From an uncultured Eubacteriales bacterium (GTDB lineage: Bacteria; Bacillota; Clostridia; Christensenellales; CAG-138), in contig URFJ01000046.1 of assembly GCA_900547135.1 (NCBI GenBank), positions 1-13,005 of the forward strand: DNA of 13,005 bases, read 5' to 3'. Below, piece by piece: positions 6,571-13,005 of the stretch. The notes below the pieces were generated by a model. It was given only the letters and a program-made list of their open reading frames with translations. It was not told where the DNA came from and did no database searches. Numbering within the stretch: position 1 is the first letter of the stretch; the number at the start of each line of letters is the position of its first letter. The position numbers and the translations under genes are program-made.

Positions 6571-6603
6571 AAAAAGAGGCCGGCTCTATATTTGAGCGGC
6601 CTC
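6571..6603 (-). terminator. Rho-independent terminator of asnS
   Basis: On the minus strand GAGGCCG and GCTC pair with their complements around one bulge, and the stem is followed by T5. It sits 20 bp after the asnS stop and isolates the toxin-like cassette from asnS read-through. Confidence 0.85.
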
Positions 6604-6624
6604 CTACCAACTTCAATTAAATAG

Positions 6625-8007
6625 CTACATAACCAGGCTTCCTGCCGTGCGCGGGAAGGGAAGGACGTCCCTGATGTTCGTAATTCCGGTTACATACATA
6701 ACCATGCGCTCAAAGCCAAGGCCATAACCCGCGTGTTCTACCCCGCCATACTTACGAAGCTCAAGATACCAGCCATACGCCTCCTTATTGAGATTAAGCT
6801 CATCCATCCTCCGGTTCAGCACATCCAGCCGCTCTTCGCGCTGGCTTCCGCCTATTAGCTCCCCAACGCCAGGAACCAAAAGGTCTACGGCAGCAACCGT
6901 CTTTCCATCGTCGTTTAGGCGCATGTAAAACGCCTTTATCTCCTTAGGGTAATTTGTAACGAATACCGGCCTTTTATATACCTGCTCGGTAAGGTAACGC
7001 TCATGCTCGGTCTGCAGGTCGCAGCCATAGTAGACCGGATATGCAAATTCCGCCTTGGATTCCTCAAGCAGCTTTACGGCATCCGTATACGTAATTCTGG
7101 CGAATGAGGATTCAACGACATTGTTCAGCCTGCTTACAAGCTCTTTATCAACAAAGTTGTTGAAGAACTCGATCTCATCCGGACAGCGCTCCATTACCGT
7201 TCGTATTATATATTTGACCATGTCTTCGGCCACATCCATATCGCCGTTCAAGTCGCAAAACGCCATCTCCGGCTCAATCATCCAAAACTCAGCTGCATGT
7301 CGGGCTGTGTTCGAGTTTTCAGCCCTAAAAGTGGGCCCGAACGTATATATGTCCCGAAACGCAAGCGCAAACGCTTCGCCATATAGCTGGCCGCTCACGG
7401 TCAGATTGGATTGGGTTGCGAAAAAATCCTTCGAATAATCGGGCTGGCCATCTTCGGTTAGTGGCGGTGTAACCGGATCCATTGTCGTAACCCTGAACAT
7501 CTCCCCAGCGCCCTCGCAATCGCTTGCCGTGAGTATCGGAGTGTGTACGTAAACGAAGCCCCTCTCATCAAAAAACCTGTGAATCGCCTGCGCTACAACG
7601 CTTCGAACGCGAAACGCCGCCTGAAAGGTATTGGTTCTCGGCCTAAGATGCTGTATTGTCCTCAAAAACTCAAGCGAATGCCGCTTTTTTTGAAGAGGAT
7701 ACGAATTATCGCACTCTCCTATTACCTCTATCTCAGATGCGTGTATTTCAAAGGGCTGCTTGGCATCAGGCGTAAGAACGAACTCCCCCTTCACTGATAT
7801 AGCGCATCCGGTATTAATATTTTTCAAAAGTTCCTGAGGAAACTTGTTACAATCATAGACAATCTGAACGGTACGAAATGAAGTGCCGTCCGTAATTTCA
7901 ATAAATCCAACGGATTTACTCTGGCGCTCTGTCTTTACCCAGCCCTCAACGGCAATGCTGCCCACATATGCCTTGGGCTTTGAGTGTATTTCGTTTAATT
8001 TTGCCAT
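6625..8007 (-). CDS. asnS: Asparagine--tRNA ligase
   Basis: This enzyme charges tRNA-Asn with asparagine using ATP. The 460 residues match the family length. An OB-fold anticodon-binding domain (about 15-105) precedes the class II catalytic domain. Class II motif 2 is FRAENSNTARH (227-237) followed by AEFWMIEPE, which is diagnostic for AsnRS rather than AspRS. GVGELIGGSQRE and motif 3 GLGFERMVMYVTG (429-441) complete the ATP site. GGAGGT seven bases before the ATG at 8007 sets the start; an in-frame TTG two codons earlier is not needed. Promoter and terminator are both close, so it is a single-gene unit with a short leader and no room for a T-box. Confidence 0.98.
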   Translation of the reverse strand: MAKLNEIHSKPKAYVGSIAVEGWVKTERQSKSVGFIEITDGTSFRTVQIVYDCNKFPQELLKNINTGCAISVKGEFVLTPDAKQPFEIHASEIEVIGECDNSYPLQKKRHSLEFLRTIQHLRPRTNTFQAAFRVRSVVAQAIHRFFDERGFVYVHTPILTASDCEGAGEMFRVTTMDPVTPPLTEDGQPDYSKDFFATQSNLTVSGQLYGEAFALAFRDIYTFGPTFRAENSNTARHAAEFWMIEPEMAFCDLNGDMDVAEDMVKYIIRTVMERCPDEIEFFNNFVDKELVSRLNNVVESSFARITYTDAVKLLEESKAEFAYPVYYGCDLQTEHERYLTEQVYKRPVFVTNYPKEIKAFYMRLNDDGKTVAAVDLLVPGVGELIGGSQREERLDVLNRRMDELNLNKEAYGWYLELRKYGGVEHAGYGLGFERMVMYVTGITNIRDVLPFPRTAGSLVM

Positions 8008-8040
8008 GATCAATACCTCCGCAAACTAAGGATTCCCGAC

Positions 8041-8069
8041 ATTATATCACGCTATCCCATTGCAGGCAA
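8041..8069 (-). promoter_or_regulatory. Sigma-A promoter of asnS
   Basis: On the minus strand TTGCCT (8069-8064), 17 bp and a perfect TATAAT (8046-8041). The leader to the ATG at 8007 would be only about 27 nt. Confidence 0.75.
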
Positions 8070-8546
8070 GTTATAAGGGCTTCAAGCGCGCATTGCCTGA
8101 TGATGCTTTTATTATTCTTTATGGATTGAATAGCCAATAAATGTCTTGTATCTTCCTTAGTAAGTAGTTATAAGCCTCGACGCAAAGCGGCTTGAATACA
8201 GTCCCTTCCTATCGCCATAAATCTGCTTGCTTATATATCTTTATATCTTCTCTTTGCAAGCACGGGCGTCAAAAAAGCGTCAAGCAACACGTTCACGCAG
8301 CAGAACGATGATCTAGAGAAAAAAAGAAACTACAGAGCAGGCATAGGAGCAGGGTGCACTTTTGCGTGGAAACCGCTGAAAAATGCTTCGAACTCTATAT
8401 AATTTTTTAGACGGCTATCCTGTACACATAAAGGAGTTGCTATTAAAATCGAAGCGCGCAATAATCAAAACACGGCAGTTAGAGATGCTACTTCCATAAA
8501 TATACGTTTAAACAATGATAAATCGGTGGAATATAGGGGTTATAAT
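8070..8546. other. Gene-free, apparently decayed stretch
   Basis: No intact gene is seen in about 480 bases. On the plus strand a 68-codon frame without a start codon (8196-8402) encodes a hydrophobic segment followed by a polar tail. A second open stretch behind AAAGGAG (8430-8436) lacks an ATG and overlaps the start of the pseudogene at 8547. TATAAT at 8398-8403 with CTGAAA 16 bp upstream could be the old promoter of that pseudogene. Everything here is consistent with erosion, but nothing is definite. Confidence 0.4.
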
Positions 8547-9111
8547 ATGAAAAATTACTCTTTTTATGTGGCCCAAACGGAATAGGTAAAACTACAATAT
8601 GCAAAGAAATAGTTAGAGTTCTCCCTAATTCAGCGTATGTTAACTCTGACCCCTGTAGAGTTATGAACCCGTTTATCATGTATGACAATACAATTCAGAC
8701 TATACCAAAGAACATAAGTGATATGTTTCTCAATTATTTGAATTGTCCAATTATTCAAACTGTAATTTTCTCATACGGTTTTCATGGGAGAAGAAAAGAA
8801 GTTTTTGAACATGTGATGAATAAAATATCAGGATTCCAATATAATTTTATTCCGTATCTACTTTGGTGTAGCGAAGAAGAGAATATCAAAAGGATGGATA
8901 TAGATAATCGAAGTGCAAAACGCATTGAAAGAACAGAGAATCCTTTGAACACATTCAATATCAAATAATAGATATTACTAAGGTGACTGTCTGCCAGGCT
9001 GCAAAAGCGATTATTTGTGATGCAAGGATAGTAAATAGCAGGGTAATCAAGACAGCGAAAGCAAAGCGTGTTATCAGCACGCTCTGCATTATGAAAGAAC
9101 ATCATATCTAA
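8547..9111 (+). pseudogene. P-loop nucleotide kinase-like gene, two frameshifts
   Basis: Read across frames this is a single protein of about 187 residues. The ATG at 8547 is followed by five A's where six would give MKKLLFLCG; as it stands the frame stops at TAG after 12 codons. One base shifted, the frame holds Walker A GPNGIGKTT, VNSDPCRVMNPF, VIFSYGFHGRRKEVF and basic SEEENIKRM, running to TAATAG at 8966. A second shift near 8955-8965 continues with IIDITKVTVCQAAKAII to TAA at 9111, a typical helical end for a small kinase. It is clearly AT-rich compared with its neighbours. Either the gene is dead or the sequence has two single-base errors. An internal ATG at 8663 would lack Walker A and so would not give a working kinase. 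Confidence 0.75.
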
Positions 9112-9217
9112 TTTATCTCCTTATTTGCCCTTATATCGTTTTTATACTGCTGTAAGCTATGGGCGCCTTTTGGATACTAAAGCGCCACGCCTTGTGACAA
9201 TTATTTCAAGGGGCGCG

Positions 9218-9310
9218 ATGTGTCCAAAAATCAGTAACATGAGGTTTCTTGGAGTTTTGGACTTTTTAGGCTTCAAAATAAAAGAATCTTTACAATCATG
9301 CTGGACTTGA
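9218..9310 (+). CDS. Possible 30-aa small protein with FLG repeat
   Basis: An ATG at 9218 with AAGGGG four bases before it opens a 30-codon frame containing FLGVLDFLGF, a Phe-Leu-Gly repeat. Tiny FLG-repeat hydrophobic proteins do occur beside transporter genes in Clostridia, but this one is so short, and ends so close to the ABC promoter, that chance or a remnant is as likely. Confidence 0.2.
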   Translation: MCPKISNMRFLGVLDFLGFKIKESLQSCWT

Positions 9311-9330
9311 CGCAAATGTCATCTTATAAT
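9302..9330 (+). promoter_or_regulatory. Candidate promoter of the ABC operon
   Basis: A perfect TATAAT (9325-9330) has TGGACT 17 bp upstream (9302-9307). TTGACG at 9307-9312 is a better -35 but is only 12 bp away, so the -35 assignment is uncertain. Confidence 0.45.
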
Positions 9331-9360
9331 TGGTTGTTACAAGTAAACGCAGGAGGAATT

Positions 9361-10278
9361 ATGGGAAACATAATTGAAGTAAGCGGACTAAAAAAGAGCT
9401 ATGGCAATGTGAGGGCGGTAAAAGGCATCGATTTTTCTGTGGATAGAGGAACCTTATTTGCCTTCCTTGGTCCCAACGGCGCCGGAAAGTCGACCACAAT
9501 CGATATGGTTTGTACGCTGCTTGCCCCTGACTTTGGCAAAGTTGTTATTGACGGCTTCATGCTTGGCAAGGACGACGCTGCCATTAGGGGTATAATCGGC
9601 GTTGTGTTTCAGGGTCATGTCCTGGATCCGCTCCTGACCGTGCGGGAAAATCTGCTTACAAGAGCGCGTTTTTACGGAATAACCGGGGGCAGGGCCAGGG
9701 AGGCAGCGAATGCGGCCGCCGTGGCGGCGGGCGCAGCGGAATTCGCGGATCGGCGGTATGGAAAGCTATCCGGAGGTCAGAAGCGCCGCGCCGATATCGC
9801 ACGGGCGCTCGTTAATACGCCAAAAATCCTATTTCTAGATGAACCTACGACCGGCCTTGATCCAAAGACCAAAGGAGATGTATGGCGCACAATAACGGAG
9901 TTGCAGCGTGAGACCGGCATGACCGTATTCCTTACCACTCATTATATGGAGGAAGCCGCCGCCGATTATATTACAATAGTCGATAACGGTGAAATAGCCG
10001 TCCATGGCACCCCGTATGAACTTGAGAAACGCTACAGCACAGATACAATGCGCCTGAAGCCAAAGGACAGGAAAGGTTTAATCTCATACCTTCAATCCCA
10101 CGGTATCGAATATGAGGAGAAAAACGGCATCCTTTCCTTGGACATGGACGATTCATTATCAACTATTCCGCTGCTGAATTCTATCGCCGCCATGATAGAA
10201 GGGTTTGAGGTAGTTCATGGTACTATGGAGGACGTTTTCATTCGAGTAACCGGCAAGGAGGCTGAAGATCATGCTTAA
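9361..10278 (+). CDS. ABC transporter ATP-binding protein (DrrA-like)
   Basis: The product has 305 residues and energises the permease encoded next to it, at the cytoplasmic face of the membrane. The parts appear in order: Walker A GPNGAGKST (37-45), Q-loop Gln84, signature LSGGQ (136-140), Walker B with LFLDEP (Asp160, Glu161), D-loop GLDP and His194 of the switch. The C-terminal 90 residues form the accessory domain seen in DrrA/CcmA-type exporters (COG1131). AGGAGG six bases before the ATG at 9361 sets the start. It overlaps the permease by eight bases, so the pair is coupled. The substrate cannot be told; this group includes drug, antibiotic and peptide exporters. Confidence 0.96.
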   Translation: MGNIIEVSGLKKSYGNVRAVKGIDFSVDRGTLFAFLGPNGAGKSTTIDMVCTLLAPDFGKVVIDGFMLGKDDAAIRGIIGVVFQGHVLDPLLTVRENLLTRARFYGITGGRAREAANAAAVAAGAAEFADRRYGKLSGGQKRRADIARALVNTPKILFLDEPTTGLDPKTKGDVWRTITELQRETGMTVFLTTHYMEEAAADYITIVDNGEIAVHGTPYELEKRYSTDTMRLKPKDRKGLISYLQSHGIEYEEKNGILSLDMDDSLSTIPLLNSIAAMIEGFEVVHGTMEDVFIRVTGKEAEDHA

Positions 10279-11140
10279 TCTTACACAAAGAAACCTTAAG
10301 ATATTTTTCCGGCAGAAATCAGCCGTGTTCTTCTCCCTGCTCGGGGTTATCATTATCATAGCGCTTTACCTGCTGTTTTTAGGCGACGTATTGCGCGCAA
10401 ACTTTGGCGATATCCCTGGAGCCGGTTTTCTTATGGACAGCTGGATCATGGCTGGAACACTTGCGGTTACAGCTATTACAACAACGCTGGGTGCGTTTGG
10501 AACGATGGTAAGCGATATTGAAACCGGAGTGATAAGGGATTTCAAATCAGCGCCGCTGAAACGTTATCAGATAGCTGGCGGATACCTGGCTTCGTCCTAC
10601 ATAATAGGGCTTATAATGAGCTTGGCGGCCCTTATTCTTGCAGAGGCCTATATATTGATAGGCGGCGGAGAACTCCTTTCCTTTGGCGCTATGATTAAGG
10701 TTCTGGGCGTTCTTCTTGTTTCCGTTATGGCGTCAAGCTCAATGACGTTTTTCCTGGTCAGCTTTTTCACCAACGGCAATGCCTTCGGAACCGCCTGCAC
10801 CGTTATCGGAACGATGATAGGTTTTCTTACGGGGGTTTATCTTCCTGTAGGTACGCTTCCCTCGGCGATGCAATGGGTGATAAAGCTGTTCCCGGTTTCC
10901 CATTCGGCCGCGCTCTTTAGGCAGATATTCCTTGAGGAGCCTATTCGGCAGAGCTTCTCCGGAGCTCCCGCAGCTGCGGTTTCGGAATTTAACGAGCTTA
11001 TGGGAGGTACGTTCAGCTATGGAGACTATACTATGACTCCCGCCGTCCATCTAATTATTCTGGTTGTGGTATCCGTGCTATTCTTTGCGCTTACAGTGCT
11101 CAATATCTCTCGCAAAAACACTGACGGCAATATACGGTAA
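10271..11140 (+). CDS. ABC-2 type permease
   Basis: The product has 289 residues and about six membrane helices: one near the N-terminus (about 22-38) after a short amphipathic stretch (QRNLKIFFRQK), then groups near 58-80, 106-130, 140-165, 172-192 and 258-278. That is the ABC2_membrane layout of DrrB-like exporters. The loop between helices 2 and 3 (SDIETGVIRDFKSAPLKR) is the usual coupling element and contacts the ATPase. The TGVYLPVGTLP segment followed by a helix is also typical. The start overlaps the ATPase gene, with AAGGAG inside that gene. It forms a half-size transporter with the ATPase, probably as a 2+2 complex. Substrate unknown. Confidence 0.93.
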   Translation: MLNLTQRNLKIFFRQKSAVFFSLLGVIIIIALYLLFLGDVLRANFGDIPGAGFLMDSWIMAGTLAVTAITTTLGAFGTMVSDIETGVIRDFKSAPLKRYQIAGGYLASSYIIGLIMSLAALILAEAYILIGGGELLSFGAMIKVLGVLLVSVMASSSMTFFLVSFFTNGNAFGTACTVIGTMIGFLTGVYLPVGTLPSAMQWVIKLFPVSHSAALFRQIFLEEPIRQSFSGAPAAAVSEFNELMGGTFSYGDYTMTPAVHLIILVVVSVLFFALTVLNISRKNTDGNIR

Positions 11141-11180
11141 TGCAGGTGACCTGGTCTTTGAGGAGGGATGCGCTACCCAA

Positions 11181-11622
11181 ATGAAAAAAGCTTTTGCGCT
11201 GAGCGCCCTTGTCATATCCATTGACCAGCTTCTAAGGACATACTTTCAGCTTTTCCGGGAAAACAAGAGCGCGACTATCGGCGGGTGGGGGGCTTGCATA
11301 TGCAAAAAACTACGGGTTATATTTCATACCCGAAGTCTCGGATGCAATTATCATTATCCGCGCATTGCGGCTCTCCTGCTCTCCGCCATTATGTTTTTTA
11401 TACTTAAGTACTACCATAAAAAATACTAAGAAGCCTAGCCGTTGACCTTGCTTTTGCCTTTTACGCGAACGCGCTTTTGGGAAATGTACGGATAGACAGA
11501 ATCCTTCTAGGCTATATCAGGTATTAATTATCACTCCAATTGCCATATACAACATTGCTGATTTCCCCATTTGGAAGCCCTGGTCCTGCCGGACGTTGAG
11601 ACGTTACTGGGTCTGGACTTAA
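11181..11622 (+). pseudogene. lspA-like (signal peptidase II) remnant, frameshifted
   Basis: Three reading frames together spell a protein of about 147 residues resembling prolipoprotein signal peptidase. From the ATG at 11181 the frame gives LSALVISIDQLLRTYFQ, where IDQ matches the first LspA helix. It loses register near 11285, where the next frame has AKNYGLYF, recalling the R-N-x-G segment of LspA. The original frame resumes with a membrane helix (AALLLSAIMFFIL) and stops at 11429. A second frame (about 11424-11527) has ALLGNVRIDRILLGYI, matching the GN-x-IDR motif with one catalytic Asp. A third (11524-11622) has YNIADF, matching the F-N-x-A-D motif with the other. At least three shifts mean it cannot be functional as written. 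It lies 40 bp after the ABC permease behind GAGGAGG and was probably part of that operon. Confidence 0.65.
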
Positions 11623-11664
11623 AAGGATAGTCCAGCAGATGAGAACTGGTTTTATGTTAAATAG

Positions 11665-11695
11665 AAAAACCTGCCAACCTAAATTGGCTAGCAGG
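11665..11695 (-). terminator. Rho-independent terminator of the methyltransferase gene
   Basis: On the minus strand CCTG and CCAA pair with TTGG and CAGG, with a CTAG bulge on one side and a TTTAGG loop, followed by TTTTTC and further T's. It is about 125 bp after the stop at 11819; no nearer terminator is seen. Confidence 0.65.
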
Positions 11696-11818
11696 CTTAT
11701 CCGGTCTTTCATAAAATTCAGCTTTAGGGATAGAATAATGCAAGCACTTAGGCGGCTGCCAGTAGTTCAAATTATAGCGAATCTAACTGTTATACGTATT
11801 ATATTTGATGGGAGGCCT

Positions 11819-12652
11819 CTATTCCATTCCCCGAGAGTTTGCTTTATGAGATTCCTTTCGTCCGATGTACATCGCATGCTCAGCATACCCCAAAAACTCA
11901 TCCCGCTCACATAGCTTCTCCGCAATATCAAGCCACTTGTCAATAACCTCGCGTGGCTGTAACAGGAAGTTTTCTTCGCATGGAGCCATTATACCCTCCT
12001 GTCCGAATAGGTTGAGCTTTTTGAGTGGAAAACGGCCCATAAATGGCATTATTCCGTTCTGATTTATAAAAAACGCCTTTGTAAGTGCATCTCCCCCATA
12101 TGAAGCTCCTTTTATTACGCTTTCAATAAACGGGCCTTCAGCCTCGCTCATTATCATCTCCGGCTTATACTTCATCGAGTAAATCATGCCTGAAAAAATC
12201 AGTATGAAGGAAACATACAGGTTACCGCCTTCCTTTAAAAGCGCCATCGCCGAGTTTATAGCCCTGATCCTGTCCCGTTCGTCCAGCAGGTGATACATCG
12301 GACCCATTATAAAGACATGGTCAAACGAACCGCTTATCAGCTTTCCAGCTTCCCTTGCATCGCCTACTATTCCGTCAAGCTTCACGTTCAGTTCCTCAGC
12401 CTTTTTTAAAGCGAAGTTCACATTTGAGCTTGAAAGGTCAAGGAGCGTAACGTCGCATCCCTTGTAGGCAAAATAAAGCGAATATCGGCCCGGGCCGCCG
12501 CCTATGTCCAATATGCTGTCCCCAGGTTTTATATACCTGTTCATCATTCTCACCGTTAGTTCAAACTCAAACGGATGCTCTCCTAGACGGTTCCACTCCA
12601 TCAATACATCGCTGTCATAATAATCCCTTACAATATCTATATGGTCTTCCAC
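11819..12652 (-). CDS. Class I SAM-dependent methyltransferase
   Basis: The product has 277 residues. The Rossmann-type core has motif I LDIGGGPGR (48-56) binding SAM, an acidic residue at the end of strand 2 (LLDLS, Asp72), motif II GDAR (97-100) and the post-motif strand FDHVFIMGPMYHL (110-122). The region after about 150 is not part of the core and probably binds the acceptor. There is no membrane helix or signal. The substrate is unknown; the fold group (Methyltransf_25/11) covers small molecules, and nothing nearby narrows it. The start is GTG, supported by AAGGAG eight bases upstream. A terminator follows and a tRNA transcript's hairpin precedes it. Confidence 0.92.
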   Translation of the reverse strand: MEDHIDIVRDYYDSDVLMEWNRLGEHPFEFELTVRMMNRYIKPGDSILDIGGGPGRYSLYFAYKGCDVTLLDLSSSNVNFALKKAEELNVKLDGIVGDAREAGKLISGSFDHVFIMGPMYHLLDERDRIRAINSAMALLKEGGNLYVSFILIFSGMIYSMKYKPEMIMSEAEGPFIESVIKGASYGGDALTKAFFINQNGIMPFMGRFPLKKLNLFGQEGIMAPCEENFLLQPREVIDKWLDIAEKLCERDEFLGYAEHAMYIGRKESHKANSRGME

Positions 12653-12697
12653 TTTTATATCTCCTTTGCCGGCAGACAGTCATAAAATATAAATTGA

Positions 12698-12720
12698 TAG
12701 GGCATTGCGTACATGCCCTA
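12698..12720 (-). terminator. Hairpin ending the tRNA transcript
   Basis: TAGGGCAT and ATGCCCTA form a perfect 8 bp stem around a 7-nt loop. On the minus strand it is followed by a T-rich stretch (TCAATTTATATTTTATG). It lies about 50 bp after tRNA-Cys. Confidence 0.55.
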
Positions 12721-12771
12721 CCTTGAATTTTTACTATATTTTTGCCCCGCTATATACCAGAAAATCGTTTT

Positions 12772-12845
12772 TGGAGGCACCACCCGGAATCGAACCGGGG
12801 ATGGCGATTTTGCAGACCGCTGCCTTACCGCTTGGCTATGGTGCC
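12772..12845 (-). tRNA. tRNA-Cys (anticodon GCA)
   Basis: A full cloverleaf is seen on the minus strand: acceptor GGCACCA/TGGTGCC, anticodon loop CTGCAAA with GCA, a T loop with TTCGATT, discriminator T as expected for Cys, and an encoded CCA. Positions 15 and 48 are the normal G and C. Confidence 0.97.
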
Positions 12846-12928
12846 ATATCAATCCCATTATATGCCCGTATAAAACCTAGGATGCATATTTTGTGTTTTT
12901 TTATTCCATTTCCGTTCCGTTTAAAAAA

Positions 12929-13004
12929 TGGAGCGGGAGACGGGGCTCGAACCCGCCACCTCCGCCTTGGCAAGGCGGCGCTCTACCAAATGAGCTACTC
13001 CCGC
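12929..13004 (-). tRNA. tRNA-Gly (anticodon GCC)
   Basis: A full cloverleaf of 76 nt including encoded CCA is seen on the minus strand: acceptor GCGGGAG/CTCCCGC, anticodon loop TTGCCAA with GCC, T loop TTCGAGC and discriminator T. Positions 15 and 48 read T and G where most bacterial tRNA-Gly(GCC) have G and C. It lies 83 bp upstream of tRNA-Cys on the same strand, so the two are probably one transcript whose promoter is outside the window. Confidence 0.97.
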
Positions 13005-13005
13005 A

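Noticed and set aside
8196..8402. 68-codon plus-strand frame with a hydrophobic start
   Set aside because: It has no ATG, GTG or TTG start and no recognisable motif; possibly a remnant, not listed as a gene.
12772..13004. tRNA genes as phage or island attachment sites
   Set aside because: No integrase gene and no repeated copy of a tRNA end was seen in the window.

Overview
The window looks like the chromosome of a low-to-medium GC Bacillota, most likely a member of the Clostridia. This is inferred from strong AGGAGG-type ribosome binding sites before almost every gene, sigma-A promoters with 16-17 bp spacers, a DUF3792/TIGR04086-type small membrane protein, and tRNA genes that encode their own CCA. 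No phage, insertion sequence or CRISPR array is visible.

Layout. Positions 1-1264 hold two divergent small genes of unknown function that share a helical motif, then a four-helix membrane protein. A bidirectional terminator (1303-1335) separates these from two conserved minus-strand genes: a YebC-family protein (translation or regulation) and a family 4 iron-sulfur uracil-DNA glycosylase. A plus-strand P-loop kinase of unknown substrate follows at 3093-3743 behind a clear promoter.

Positions 3819-6499 form the most interesting part. It is an AT-rich minus-strand cassette read from one strong promoter: a secreted or membrane protein with a candidate toxin C-terminus, a membrane-anchored miniature subtilisin-like protein, and three tandem paralogues of about 101 residues that look like immunity proteins. 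The layout suggests a toxin-processing-immunity system that I cannot match to a named one.

Positions 6625-8007 encode asparaginyl-tRNA synthetase with its own promoter and terminator. Next comes a decayed stretch (8014-9111) with a twice-frameshifted P-loop kinase. An intact two-gene ABC exporter (9361-11140) follows, then a multiply frameshifted lspA-like (signal peptidase II) remnant. The window closes on the minus strand with a SAM-dependent methyltransferase, tRNA-Cys(GCA) and tRNA-Gly(GCC).

Housekeeping genes (yebC, udg, asnS, tRNAs) are intact. The accessory material shows duplication, decay and a base composition unlike its neighbours.
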